Position numbers and translations under genes: made by a program
In this document: piece by piece, positions 8,032 to 15,691 of the stretch
Numbering within the stretch: position 1 is the first letter of the stretch
Layout of the letters: every line of letters starts with the position of its first letter
Notes under the pieces: generated by a model
Seen by the model: the letters and a program-made list of their open reading frames with translations, nothing else
Database searches by the model: none
Told to the model about the DNA's origin: nothing
Source of the DNA: Bacteroidota bacterium
GTDB lineage: Bacteria; Bacteroidota; Bacteroidia; Flavobacteriales_F; PHOS-HE28
Direction: 5' to 3'
Assembly (NCBI GenBank): GCA_023430325.1
Contig: JAEZAU010000147.1
Location: forward strand, 1-34,675
DNA: 34,675 nt

Positions 8032-8586
8032 TCAGAATCGTATCCCCATGTAGATCCCGGCCTGCACCATGTCGGTATTCAACTCCGTATCCACGAACGA
8101 TGTCAGAAGATCGGCCCTGATCCCTGTATCCATCCGATCGCTACGGATCAGCGCCATGGCCAACGCACCACACAAGCCAATGGCGTTTCGTGATGATGTA
8201 CGCCCGATGGCATCTGGTGCCGTGAGATCGGTGGCCGGCTGCACGCGATCGGTGATCCTGTTGTACACTACACCAAGATCGAAGGTGAGATATGGAAATG
8301 CCCCATGGAATGGGATGAACCGTGATGCGAGGCTTCCACCGATGGACCGCGACCCGTACGATCCACTGCCGAAACGCGCGACCCCACCTGCTCCCATGAT
8401 GCGGCCCACCACCGCCGATCCCGGTCCCAGACGATGGCTGTACTCTGCATGACTGCCGATGCCGGAGACACTGTTCTCAAGGAAGGTGGTGACGCTCAGA
8501 CCGAGCTGGATGCTGTGCCGTTGATCGTTCTCCTGGGCCCAAAGGCCGGTCGGCAGAATGGTCCATAACAACAGAAGGATGCGCAT
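8032..8586 (-). CDS. Outer-membrane beta-barrel-like protein, hypothetical
   Basis: Beginning at ATG 8586, the protein has a clean signal peptide (MRILLLLWTILPTGLWAQ) and about 165 mature residues. The body alternates short amphipathic strands with turns, e.g. HSIQLGLSVTTFLE, GSAVVGRIMGAGG and PYLTFDLGVVYNRI. It ends in an aromatic residue (YMGIRF), as expected for an outer-membrane barrel recognised by the BAM machinery. This looks like a small OmpX/OmpW-sized barrel of Bacteroidota; no specific family is recognised. The reading frame is open further upstream to 8835, but that part runs antisense-in-frame through the MazG gene's 3' half and lacks coding character. The gene sits 68 bp after the MazG gene on the same strand. 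Confidence 0.6.
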   Translation of the reverse strand: MRILLLLWTILPTGLWAQENDQRHSIQLGLSVTTFLENSVSGIGSHAEYSHRLGPGSAVVGRIMGAGGVARFGSGSYGSRSIGGSLASRFIPFHGAFPYLTFDLGVVYNRITDRVQPATDLTAPDAIGRTSSRNAIGLCGALAMALIRSDRMDTGIRADLLTSFVDTELNTDMVQAGIYMGIRF

Positions 8587-8654
8587 CACCCGCGATGAAC
8601 GTTGGCCGCACCGACCAAATTGCATGGGCGCACTTCCGCTCGCCGGCACATTCA

Positions 8655-9068
8655 TCAGCCTTGAAGGATGCTGGCGATATCGGGCCTGGAATAGCGATCG
8701 CTCTTCATCACTTTTCCATCCTCGCGATAGATCGGTCGTCCATCCGCATCGAGTTTGCTCATATTGCTTCTCTGGATCTCCAGAAAGACCTCTTCGATCT
8801 TGTGCTGCAGGCCGTGCTTCAACAAAGTGCCGCAAAGAATGTAAAGGATGTCGCCCAGCGCGTCCGCCACTTCCACCAGATCGCCTCGAAGGGCCGCATC
8901 GAGATATTCCTCGTTCTCCTCCCGGATCAACTTGTACCGAAGGAGCGCTTCACGATCGCCGATATCGCCGCGCGGAGAATCCTCGTTCTTGATCCCGAAA
9001 GCATCATGGAACTGACGCACGCAGGAAATGGTATCCTGCAAGGAAAGTACTGTGGTGGTGGTGGACAT
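8655..9068 (-). CDS. MazG-type nucleotide pyrophosphohydrolase
   Basis: A 137-residue all-alpha NTP pyrophosphohydrolase. The signature metal-binding residues are visible as LIREENEEYLDA (Glu cluster about 49-54), then LVEVADALGDILYIL (Glu 66, Asp 69, Asp 73), the ExxE...ExxD arrangement of the MazG superfamily. The single domain and size are like phage-type or HisE-like MazG proteins, which hydrolyse (d)NTPs to monophosphate and pyrophosphate. The tail (GRPIYREDGKVMKSDRYSRPD) also matches such proteins, in which this region contacts substrate. The start is ATG 9068, which lies four bases after a -7-like box; a longer in-frame start at 9092 is less likely. It is transcribed divergently from the moxR operon. 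Confidence 0.8.
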   Translation of the reverse strand: MSTTTTVLSLQDTISCVRQFHDAFGIKNEDSPRGDIGDREALLRYKLIREENEEYLDAALRGDLVEVADALGDILYILCGTLLKHGLQHKIEEVFLEIQRSNMSKLDADGRPIYREDGKVMKSDRYSRPDIASILQG

Positions 9069-9072
9069 GTGC

Positions 9073-9080
9073 GAAAAATA
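9073..9080 (-). promoter_or_regulatory. -7-like box TATTTTTC at the MazG start
   Basis: The minus strand reads TATTTTTCGCAC then ATG. The box matches TAnnTTTG at seven of eight positions and ends four bases before the ATG, implying a leaderless or near-leaderless transcript. Confidence 0.4.
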
Positions 9081-9232
9081 GATCCACCCCATCGCTTTTA
9101 CATCGCATGTTGATGGTTTCCCAAAGCGGTGAAGTCATCAGCGGCGGAAAATGACCTTAAATTCAGACCTCATCGTTTGGATCTTAACAAGCTTTAAGAG
9201 GACGATCGCCTGATCATCAATGTCCATCCACT

Positions 9233-9240
9233 GAATTTTG
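9233..9240 (+). promoter_or_regulatory. Candidate -7 box GAATTTTG for the moxR-bat operon
   Basis: Seven of eight positions match TAnnTTTG. It lies 23 bases before the preferred moxR ATG at 9264. No convincing -33 element is seen. The rest of the 195-bp divergent spacer (9069-9263) shows no other clear signal apart from this and the MazG box. Confidence 0.3.
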
Positions 9241-9263
9241 TGACGTTTCAATATGCATTCATA

Positions 9264-10304
9264 ATGATCGATCCAGAGCCTACTACACCGTTGACACAGA
9301 GCACCGCGGTCACTTCGGAAAGCATTCGGGCGCTCAATGACAGGATACAGCAGGCGAGCGGCTTCGTTGACCTGATCGATCGCGAAATGGAAAAGGTGAT
9401 CGTAGGCCAGAAGGACATGGTGCATAAGCTGCTGGTGGCCCTGCTGGCAGATGGTCATATTTTGCTGGAAGGTGTGCCCGGTCTTGCAAAGACGCTTGCG
9501 ATCAAAGCACTGGCAAGGACAGTGGCCGTTGATTTCAGCAGGATACAGTTCACGCCCGATCTGCTCCCCGCCGATCTGATCGGCACCATGATCTACAGCC
9601 AGCGGAGCGAGGAATTCACTGTTCGCAAAGGACCCATATTCAGCAATTTCGTGCTGGCCGATGAGATCAACCGGGCACCAGCTAAAGTGCAGAGCGCATT
9701 GCTGGAGGCCATGCAGGAAAGACAGGTCACCATCGGTGCGCAGACCCATCAGTTGCCGCAACCTTTTCTGGTGCTGGCCACCATGAACCCGATAGAACAG
9801 GAAGGCACATATCCATTGCCCGAGGCGCAGACCGATCGGTTCATGCTCAAGGTAGTGCTCGATTATCCACGTAAGGAAGAGGAGAAACTGATCATCCGCC
9901 AGAACGTGAGAGCGGGTGGTTCACCAGAGCCGCAGCAGGTGGTTAGGCCTGATGAGATCCTGGCCGCACGGCAACTGGTGCGCGAGGTCTATATGGATGA
10001 GAAGATAGAGCATTACATAGTGGACATTGTTCATGCTACCAGGAATCCCGATCAATACAGACTTCCGGACCTCACTTCAATGATCGGGTTCGGTGCCAGC
10101 CCACGGGCAAGCATCAACATGGCACTTGCCGCGAAGGCATTCGCTTTCACCAAACGGCGGGGCTACGTGATCCCTGAGGATGTACGAGCAGTGTGCCCCG
10201 ATGTGCTCAGACACCGGATCGGTCTCACCTATGAGGCGGAGGCCGAGAACATTTCGGTGAACCAGATCATTGGGCGGGTACTGAACACGGTGGAAGTTCC
10301 ATGA
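9264..10304 (+). CDS. moxR: MoxR-family AAA+ ATPase
   Basis: A 346-residue AAA+ ATPase. It contains Walker A GVPGLAKT (70-77), Walker B FVLADEINRAP (Asp/Glu at 133-134), sensor 1 LATMNPIEQE (171-180) and the MoxR-typical YPLPEAQTDRF, followed by a C-terminal helical lid with GASPRASINMALAAKAFA. MoxR ATPases act as chaperone-like partners of VWA-domain proteins, often in the maturation of metalloenzymes or envelope stress tolerance. Here it is the first gene of a nine-gene run with DUF58, BatA, BatB, TPR, BatD and BatE proteins. ATG 9264 is preferred over GTG 9240, because residues encoded before it (MTFQYAFI) are hydrophobic and unlike family N-termini. Confidence 0.92.
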   Translation: MIDPEPTTPLTQSTAVTSESIRALNDRIQQASGFVDLIDREMEKVIVGQKDMVHKLLVALLADGHILLEGVPGLAKTLAIKALARTVAVDFSRIQFTPDLLPADLIGTMIYSQRSEEFTVRKGPIFSNFVLADEINRAPAKVQSALLEAMQERQVTIGAQTHQLPQPFLVLATMNPIEQEGTYPLPEAQTDRFMLKVVLDYPRKEEEKLIIRQNVRAGGSPEPQQVVRPDEILAARQLVREVYMDEKIEHYIVDIVHATRNPDQYRLPDLTSMIGFGASPRASINMALAAKAFAFTKRRGYVIPEDVRAVCPDVLRHRIGLTYEAEAENISVNQIIGRVLNTVEVP

Positions 10305-10332
10305 AACGGTCTGCGTGCACAACAGCATCGCC

Positions 10333-11226
10333 ATGCAGATGGATACCACCGCACATACCAAGGAACTGCTCCGCAAGGTCAGGCTCATAGAACTGAAGAC
10401 CCGCGGTCTTAGCGACCATATTTTTTCCGGTGAATACCATAGCGCCTTCAAGGGGCGAGGCATGACCTTCAGCGAGGTGCGCGAATATGTTCCCGGTGAT
10501 GAAGTGCGCACGCTGGATTGGAACGTTACCGCAAGGTTCGGACATCCGTTCGTGAAGGTCTTTGAAGAAGAGCGCGAACTCACGGTGATGCTCGTTGCCG
10601 ATGTGAGCGCTTCGGAAAATTTCGGCACTGCGCTCCAGTTGAAACGCGAATTGATCACGGAGGTATGTGCCACCATCGCCTTCTCGGCCATCAAGAACAA
10701 TGACAAGGTGGGCCTTATTCTTTTCAGTGACCGGGTGGAGAAATTCATTCCTCCGAAAAAAGGCCGAAGCCATATCCTCAGACTCGTGAGGGAGTTGCTC
10801 GAGTTCCGCGCTGAAGGAAAAGGCACGGACATCCAGGAAGCGCTGCGGGTCATGAACAACGTGATCAAGAAACGATGCATCGCCTTCCTCATCAGCGATA
10901 TGATGGATGAGGGTTTTGAAGATGTGTTGAAGATCGCCAATAGAAGACATGATCTGGTGGTCCTTCGTACCACGGATCCTCGCGAAGCCGAGTTGCCTGA
11001 TGTTGGCCTGGTGCAGTTCGTGGATCCCGAAACAGGAGCCGCGCGTTGGGTGGATACCGGCGATCGCAGGGTTCGCAATGCCTATCGCGCTGCGGCATTG
11101 AAACATCAGCATCGCACACGTGAGATCCTCCGCCGGTCGGGCGTGGACCATGCCGTCATCAGTACGCAGGAAGGCTATATCCGTCCTCTGATGGAGTTGT
11201 TCAAGAAGCGCGAGGGTGCCCGATGA
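10333..11226 (+). CDS. DUF58 (VWA-like) protein of the Bat operon
   Basis: A 297-residue cytoplasmic protein of the DUF58 family, with the characteristic GRGMTFSEVREYVPGDEVRTLDWN block (about 45-70), which is nearly invariant in the family. It is followed by a von Willebrand A-like region beginning MLVADVSASE (a DxSxS MIDAS-type motif) and a later FLISDMMDEGFED. DUF58 proteins accompany MoxR ATPases and are thought to be their substrate adaptors. The stop codon overlaps the next start (ATGA). Starts at GTG 10315, ATG 10333 and ATG 10339 are all possible; ATG 10333 is used. It begins about 28 bp after moxR ends. Confidence 0.9.
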   Translation: MQMDTTAHTKELLRKVRLIELKTRGLSDHIFSGEYHSAFKGRGMTFSEVREYVPGDEVRTLDWNVTARFGHPFVKVFEEERELTVMLVADVSASENFGTALQLKRELITEVCATIAFSAIKNNDKVGLILFSDRVEKFIPPKKGRSHILRLVRELLEFRAEGKGTDIQEALRVMNNVIKKRCIAFLISDMMDEGFEDVLKIANRRHDLVVLRTTDPREAELPDVGLVQFVDPETGAARWVDTGDRRVRNAYRAAALKHQHRTREILRRSGVDHAVISTQEGYIRPLMELFKKREGAR

Positions 11227-12143
11227 AGATCGCCGGCCTCATAGCATTCTTACTCCCGGTGCTGCTCGTGGGTCAGGTGCCTGTGGCGAAGCTCGATACC
11301 GCCGTGATCCGCATCGGTGAGCAGGCCACGCTGCAGCTTTCCATCGAACTTCACACATCCGCCGTCAATGTGGAATGGCCGGCTATCGGAGATACATTGC
11401 AGCGGCACGTGGAGGTCGTCGATCCAGGGAAAGTGGATACCGTGAACAAGGATGGTTCGATCCAGCTGACCCGCAGCATCAAGATCACCTCGTTCGATAC
11501 GGGATATTGGGCCATAGCACCGTTGACCTTCAAGATCGGCGATCAGAAGCGATCCACCGATCCACTCTTGGTGACAGTAAGACCGGTAGAACTTCCTTCA
11601 GACCCAAAACTTCATGACATCAAGCCGATCCATGATCTGCCGTTCAATTTGATCAGCTGGGTACGGCGACATTGGTATTGGATCGCCGCACTTGTGGTCC
11701 TGGTAATTGGGATACTGGCGCTGATACGGTGGTGGAAAAAAAGAAGGACTGCCGTTCCTGCTACATCTGCACCTGGCCCGGTGCTTCCGTTGCACGAACA
11801 ATTCCTGCAGGAACTCGGCCATCTGGAAAAGGAAAGGTTGTGGCAGAAAGGCCTGCATAAGGAGTATCATTCGCGGCTCACCGATCTTCTTCGCCAATAC
11901 ATTGAAGAACGTTATCACGTGCCTGCGCTCGAACGAACGACAGATGAATTGCTCCATGAACTGCGCGTAACGGCACTTGACTCCGATCAACGAACGTTGT
12001 TGAGGAACATGCTGCGATCATCTGACCTGGTGAAGTTCGCGAAGGCCCTTCCCTCACCTGCAGAGAATGAACAGATGATGACGGGTGCCATCCGTTTCAT
12101 CAACACCACGGCCCAAACACAGATGCCTCAGCATGTTCAGTGA
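11223..12143 (+). CDS. Ig-like/transmembrane protein of the Bat operon (DUF4381-like)
   Basis: A 306-residue protein. An N-terminal signal peptide (MKIAGLIAFLLPVLLVGQV) is followed by a periplasmic beta-sandwich (about 20-120) resembling the Ig-like repeats of BatD. A single membrane helix (WYWIAALVVLVIGILALI, about 152-170) and a cytoplasmic helical domain follow, the latter with SRLTDLLRQYIEERYHVPALERTTDEL. The last part closely resembles the cytoplasmic tail of BatD and DUF4381-type proteins. It overlaps the DUF58 gene by four bases (ATGA) and batA by eleven, so it is translationally coupled to both. It is probably an additional BatD-like subunit bridging periplasm and cytoplasm. Its exact role is unknown. 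Confidence 0.8.
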   Translation: MKIAGLIAFLLPVLLVGQVPVAKLDTAVIRIGEQATLQLSIELHTSAVNVEWPAIGDTLQRHVEVVDPGKVDTVNKDGSIQLTRSIKITSFDTGYWAIAPLTFKIGDQKRSTDPLLVTVRPVELPSDPKLHDIKPIHDLPFNLISWVRRHWYWIAALVVLVIGILALIRWWKKRRTAVPATSAPGPVLPLHEQFLQELGHLEKERLWQKGLHKEYHSRLTDLLRQYIEERYHVPALERTTDELLHELRVTALDSDQRTLLRNMLRSSDLVKFAKALPSPAENEQMMTGAIRFINTTAQTQMPQHVQ

Positions 12144-13206
12144 CCGGGACCGCAATACGACCTTGATATGGCTGTGGATAGCTGCGGTGGCTGTTGCGGC
12201 ATCCGCTTACCTTATGGTGGAAAGATTCGAGCTGGCCGATCCCTGGTCCCTGCTCGCGTTGATACCGATCTGGGCGGCCGCGATCCTGTACGCATGGCGC
12301 CGGCGCCCGATGGTGCAATTGCCCACGATCGCACCGCTTATGCGTGCCTCCCTGGAACCACGCGCGATACTGCGGCCACTGCCCTACACGGCCTGGATAG
12401 TGGGCGCATCCCTGCTGGTGCTGGCACTGGCACGCCCCCAGAGCAAGGAGAGTTGGGAGGATGTGCAACGCGAAGGGATCGATATCGTGGTCGCATTGGA
12501 TATCTCCATAAGCATGCTTGCAAGAGATCTGAAGCCGGACAGGTTGGAGGCTTCCAAGAATGTCGCAATGCAGTTCATCGATGCGCGGGTGAACGATCGG
12601 ATCGGATTGGTGGTGTATGAAGGCGAAGCGTTCACGCAATGCCCGATAACAACCGATCATCGCGTATTGAAGGATCTTTTCCTCAACGTGCGCAGCGGAA
12701 TGATGGAGGGCGGCACAGCGATCGGCCTGGGCCTGGCCACGGCAGTGAACCGTTTGCGCGAGAGCGAAGCAAAGAGCAAGGTCATCATCCTGCTCACTGA
12801 TGGTGTGAACAATGCCGGCGCCATACAACCGATCGATGCCGCACAGATAGCCACACAATACGGCATCCGTGTCTATACGGTGGGCGTCGGCACGCGCGGA
12901 AAAGCCCTTTCCCCGGTCTCGCGTTACCGCGATGGACAATTCCATTTTGAATATGTTACGGTGGAGATCGATGAGGAGAAATTGAAGCAGATCGCTGACA
13001 TGACCGGCGGGCGTTACTTCCGCGCCACCGATGAACGAAAGCTCAAGGAGATCTATGACGAGATAGATCAGATGGAGACCACGCGAGTGAAAGTGACCGA
13101 ACACAGTACGCGCAAGGAGGAATTCCTTCCATATATCTTGATCGGTGCGGGCTTGCTGGTGTTCGGCTTCCTGCTGGACAGAAGCATACTAAGGACGATC
13201 TCATGA
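12133..13206 (+). CDS. batA: BatA-type von Willebrand factor A membrane protein
   Basis: A 357-residue VWA protein with two membrane helices near the N-terminus (about 9-27 and 39-55), another before the VWA domain (TAWIVGASLLVLALARP), and a C-terminal helix (YILIGAGLLVFGFLLD). The VWA domain carries the full MIDAS set: VALDISISM (DxSxS at 123-127), a Thr in GGTAIGLG and an Asp in ILLTDGVNN. In the Bat (aerotolerance) operon, first described in Bacteroides fragilis, BatA sits directly upstream of BatB, as here. It overlaps the end of the preceding gene by 11 bases and batB by four (ATGA). The upstream in-frame extension to 12085 runs inside the previous gene and is not used. Confidence 0.88.
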   Translation: MFSDRDRNTTLIWLWIAAVAVAASAYLMVERFELADPWSLLALIPIWAAAILYAWRRRPMVQLPTIAPLMRASLEPRAILRPLPYTAWIVGASLLVLALARPQSKESWEDVQREGIDIVVALDISISMLARDLKPDRLEASKNVAMQFIDARVNDRIGLVVYEGEAFTQCPITTDHRVLKDLFLNVRSGMMEGGTAIGLGLATAVNRLRESEAKSKVIILLTDGVNNAGAIQPIDAAQIATQYGIRVYTVGVGTRGKALSPVSRYRDGQFHFEYVTVEIDEEKLKQIADMTGGRYFRATDERKLKEIYDEIDQMETTRVKVTEHSTRKEEFLPYILIGAGLLVFGFLLDRSILRTIS

Positions 13207-14342
13207 ACCGCGGCCGCTATCATATCGCAAGAGCTGGCTGGTGGGTCATGGCCATGGAGCTGTTGATGGGCGGCTTGATCATCGGCAGCTGGTATTTCAT
13301 CCTGAGAGGGGCCAAAGCGTTCCGTTTCCAGCATGAGGAATGGTTGATCTATCTATGGATCGGTCCTGCGCTCGGCCTTGTTTTCATTCTTCATCTGGTA
13401 TGGCGGGATCGTGCCATGCTGCGCTTCGCATCGGCAAGGACGCTCGCACATGCCATTCCGGGCGTATCCACTACACGCATCCTGTCCCAATTCCTGCTTT
13501 TCAGGCATGGACTTTCGTTCATCATCATCGCATTGGCGGCACCAGAGTTCGGCAGCCGGCTTGAGGAAGTGAGATCGGAGGGCGTGGATGTGGTGGTGGC
13601 CGTGGATGTGAGCAACAGCATGGTGGCCGAGGACCTGAAGCCAAGCCGCATGGAGGTGGCACGTCGTGCACTTTCAAGGTTGATCGATCAATTGCATGGC
13701 GATCGGCTGGGCATCATAATCTTCGCTGGCGAAGCCTACGTGCAGCTTCCGATCACTACCGATCGGTCCGCCGCCAGGCTTTTCCTCTCCAGCATCAACA
13801 CCAATTCAGTACCCGTGCAGGGTACCGCGATCGGTGAAGCCATCAGTGTGGCACAGGAAAGCTTTGATGTTGAGCGGCCGGGTGGAAAAGCGATCATCGT
13901 CATCACCGATGGTGAGAACCATGAAGATGATGCGGAAGGCGCGGCGAGAGATGCGGCCGCATCAGGAATTCTGGTACACACCATCGGCATGGGCACACCA
14001 CAAGGTGCGCCACTTCCCATCAAGCGGAACGGCCAGATCACAGGCTTCAGGAAGGATGGCAACGGCAATACCGTGGTAAGCCGTTTGAACGAGGACATGC
14101 TCATGCGCATCGCTACGGCCGGGAACGGGACTTATGTACGGGCAACCGAAAGAAGCATCGGCATTGAAGAACTGATCGCCGATCTGCGATCATTGGATGC
14201 GGCGGAGACCGGTACATGGCAATACACCGCTCATGAAGCCCAATACCAATATCCCCTCGGTCTTGGCCTGCTTATGATCATCCTGTCACTGCTGCTCGAT
14301 GAGCGTAGACCCGTTCGTATTCAACCCCGGTGGACGGTATGA
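13203..14342 (+). CDS. batB: BatB-type von Willebrand factor A membrane protein
   Basis: A 379-residue paralogue of BatA. N-terminal membrane segments (LLMGGLIIGSWYFIL and a second at about 49-66) are followed by another at about 100-115 before the VWA domain, and a C-terminal helix (LGLGLLMIILSLLLD). MIDAS residues are present: VAVDVSNSM (135-139), Thr in VQGTAIGEA, and Asp in VITDGENHED. The acidic ENHEDDAEGAA insertion is typical of BatB proteins. The start overlaps the batA stop and the end overlaps the next start (ATGA in both cases). It probably pairs with BatA in the membrane and interacts with the TPR proteins encoded downstream. Confidence 0.88.
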   Translation: MNRGRYHIARAGWWVMAMELLMGGLIIGSWYFILRGAKAFRFQHEEWLIYLWIGPALGLVFILHLVWRDRAMLRFASARTLAHAIPGVSTTRILSQFLLFRHGLSFIIIALAAPEFGSRLEEVRSEGVDVVVAVDVSNSMVAEDLKPSRMEVARRALSRLIDQLHGDRLGIIIFAGEAYVQLPITTDRSAARLFLSSINTNSVPVQGTAIGEAISVAQESFDVERPGGKAIIVITDGENHEDDAEGAARDAAASGILVHTIGMGTPQGAPLPIKRNGQITGFRKDGNGNTVVSRLNEDMLMRIATAGNGTYVRATERSIGIEELIADLRSLDAAETGTWQYTAHEAQYQYPLGLGLLMIILSLLLDERRPVRIQPRWTV

Positions 14343-15127
14343 AGATCCTTCGCTACATACCGCTCATGCTGCTCACCGGATGCACGGACCATAGCTCGGA
14401 GATGGCTGAAGATGCCCTGCGCAACGGCAATGAGCAGTACAGGTCGGAAGAGTATGATGCTGCTCTTCGATCCTATGACGCGGCATTGTTCGATCCGCGC
14501 GTACGCCATAATGCCGGCAAGGCCGCGTACAAGGCCGGCGATCACCATGCGGCAACGGAACACCTCACGGAACTTCCCGATCTGTTCGCAGACGCACAGC
14601 TCAAGGCCCACGCCTACCACGACCTGGGCAATGCGCGATATATGCAATCCAGATCGGCTGATAGTACTGCTACCTCACTGTCGGGCGAAATGGACAACGT
14701 ACATGCCGGCGGCCAGGACATCGCTGGCAGGATAAGAGCTGCCATGGTACGCGATTCATTGAGGAATGAACGGCAACGCATGCTTCAACTGGTGGATTCT
14801 GCGCTCAATGCAAGCATCGAGGCATACAAGAACGCGCTGCGGCTTGCACCCGCTGATGAGGATACGCGTCATAACCTTGCCATGGCGATCGATCTACGTA
14901 AGCAAAAAGAAACGGAACGAAGAGAAAAAGAGGACAAGGAGAACGAGGATTTGAGCGAACGAGCGAAGCAACTTCTGGCTCTTGCCGATCGCCTGGTGGA
15001 AGAGTATAAGTTCAAGGAAGCTTTTGAAGTACTGACCACAGGCTTGCAGGAAGATCCAACGTTGCAGCAGAAGAAGGAGTACATGGATAAATTGCAGGTG
15101 GTCACCAAGGCCGCTGAAGCTCGATGA
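14339..15127 (+). CDS. TPR lipoprotein of the Bat operon
   Basis: A 262-residue protein with a short lipoprotein-type signal (MKILRYIPLMLLTGC, Cys at about 15), so it is probably anchored to a membrane facing the periplasm. Tetratricopeptide motifs follow, e.g. NGNEQYRSEEYDAALRSYDAAL and HNAGKAAYKAGDHHAA, then a further repeat near SIEAYKNALRLAPADEDTRHNLA. After this comes a strongly charged coiled-coil-like segment (RKQKETERREKEDKEN). The position directly after batB is that of BatC, but the next gene has the typical BatC tail, so BatC-type sequence appears to be split or duplicated over two genes. ATGA overlaps occur at both ends. Confidence 0.78.
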   Translation: MKILRYIPLMLLTGCTDHSSEMAEDALRNGNEQYRSEEYDAALRSYDAALFDPRVRHNAGKAAYKAGDHHAATEHLTELPDLFADAQLKAHAYHDLGNARYMQSRSADSTATSLSGEMDNVHAGGQDIAGRIRAAMVRDSLRNERQRMLQLVDSALNASIEAYKNALRLAPADEDTRHNLAMAIDLRKQKETERREKEDKENEDLSERAKQLLALADRLVEEYKFKEAFEVLTTGLQEDPTLQQKKEYMDKLQVVTKAAEAR

Positions 15128-15690
15128 TGTTGCGGTACACCTATCTCATGAGCCTGTTCCTGATGCCATTTGCAATGGCAGCACAGGATCTTTCGGCGTT
15201 GGATTATTTCAACCGTGCAGCGAAGGAATACGTGAAGCAGGACAAGCTCACCGCACTCCGCACCTTGGATGAAGCGTTGCGCCATCATCCGGGCGATCCT
15301 CGATTATTGAAACTTGCCGAAGAATTGCTGAAGGAAGAACAACAGCAACAGCAGCAGGAACAACAGAAGCAGGAGCAGAACAATAAGCAGGAGCAGGAGC
15401 AGGACCAGCAGCAGGAACAGAACGAGAACAAGGAAAAAAGGGACAACGAGAAGGAGAACGAAGGTTCAGAGGAAAAGGATCGGAAAGAGAACGAGAAGAA
15501 AGAGGAGGGATCGCAGGACTCGAAGCCAGGCGAAGAGCAACCGCTAGAACAGAAGGCTGCCGGAAAGATCGACCCACAGGATGCCCGCCGTATCCTTGAT
15601 GCACTCGATAGGCAGGAGAAGGACGTACAGGAAAAGATAAGGGCACAGCAACGGCCGGCCAACCGCATACCGATAGAGAAGGATTGGTGA
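15124..15690 (+). CDS. BatC-like TPR protein with Gln/Glu-rich linker
   Basis: A 188-residue protein with a signal peptide (MMLRYTYLMSLFLMPFAMAAQ), one TPR-like helical pair (LDYFNRAAKEYVKQDKLTALRTLDEAL) and a long low-complexity stretch of Gln, Glu, Lys and Asn (about 70-140). The C-terminus, RRILDALDRQEKDVQEKIR, matches the conserved end of BatC proteins as I recall them. Classical BatC combines TPRs and this tail in one polypeptide. Here most TPRs are in the preceding gene, which overlaps by four bases. The protein is probably periplasmic and flexible. It is separated from batD by a single base between stop and start. Confidence 0.72.
   Translation: MMLRYTYLMSLFLMPFAMAAQDLSALDYFNRAAKEYVKQDKLTALRTLDEALRHHPGDPRLLKLAEELLKEEQQQQQQEQQKQEQNNKQEQEQDQQQEQNENKEKRDNEKENEGSEEKDRKENEKKEEGSQDSKPGEEQPLEQKAAGKIDPQDARRILDALDRQEKDVQEKIRAQQRPANRIPIEKDW
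15334..15543 (+). repeat. Low-complexity CAG/GAG/AAG tract coding Gln/Glu/Lys
   Basis: About 70 codons are dominated by CAG, CAA, GAG, GAA and AAG, encoding a Gln-then-Glu-rich disordered segment within the BatC-like protein. The first half is mostly Gln, the second mostly Glu/Lys/Asn. Such purine-rich tracts can vary in length by slippage. Confidence 0.7.
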
Positions 15691-15691
15691 T

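Noticed and set aside
9138..9761. Open frame on the minus strand opposite moxR
   Set aside because: It is antisense to the conserved MoxR region, with atypical His/Cys-rich composition; the plus-strand protein has full AAA+ motifs.
10077..11151. Two long minus-strand open frames over the DUF58 gene
   Set aside because: Composition is low-quality (Ser/Arg or His rich) and both lie opposite a clearly conserved family; long antisense frames are common in GC-rich genes.
12100..13104. 334-codon minus-strand open frame opposite batA
   Set aside because: Antisense to a VWA protein with intact MIDAS motifs; the translated product is His/Cys/Gln rich without domain pattern.
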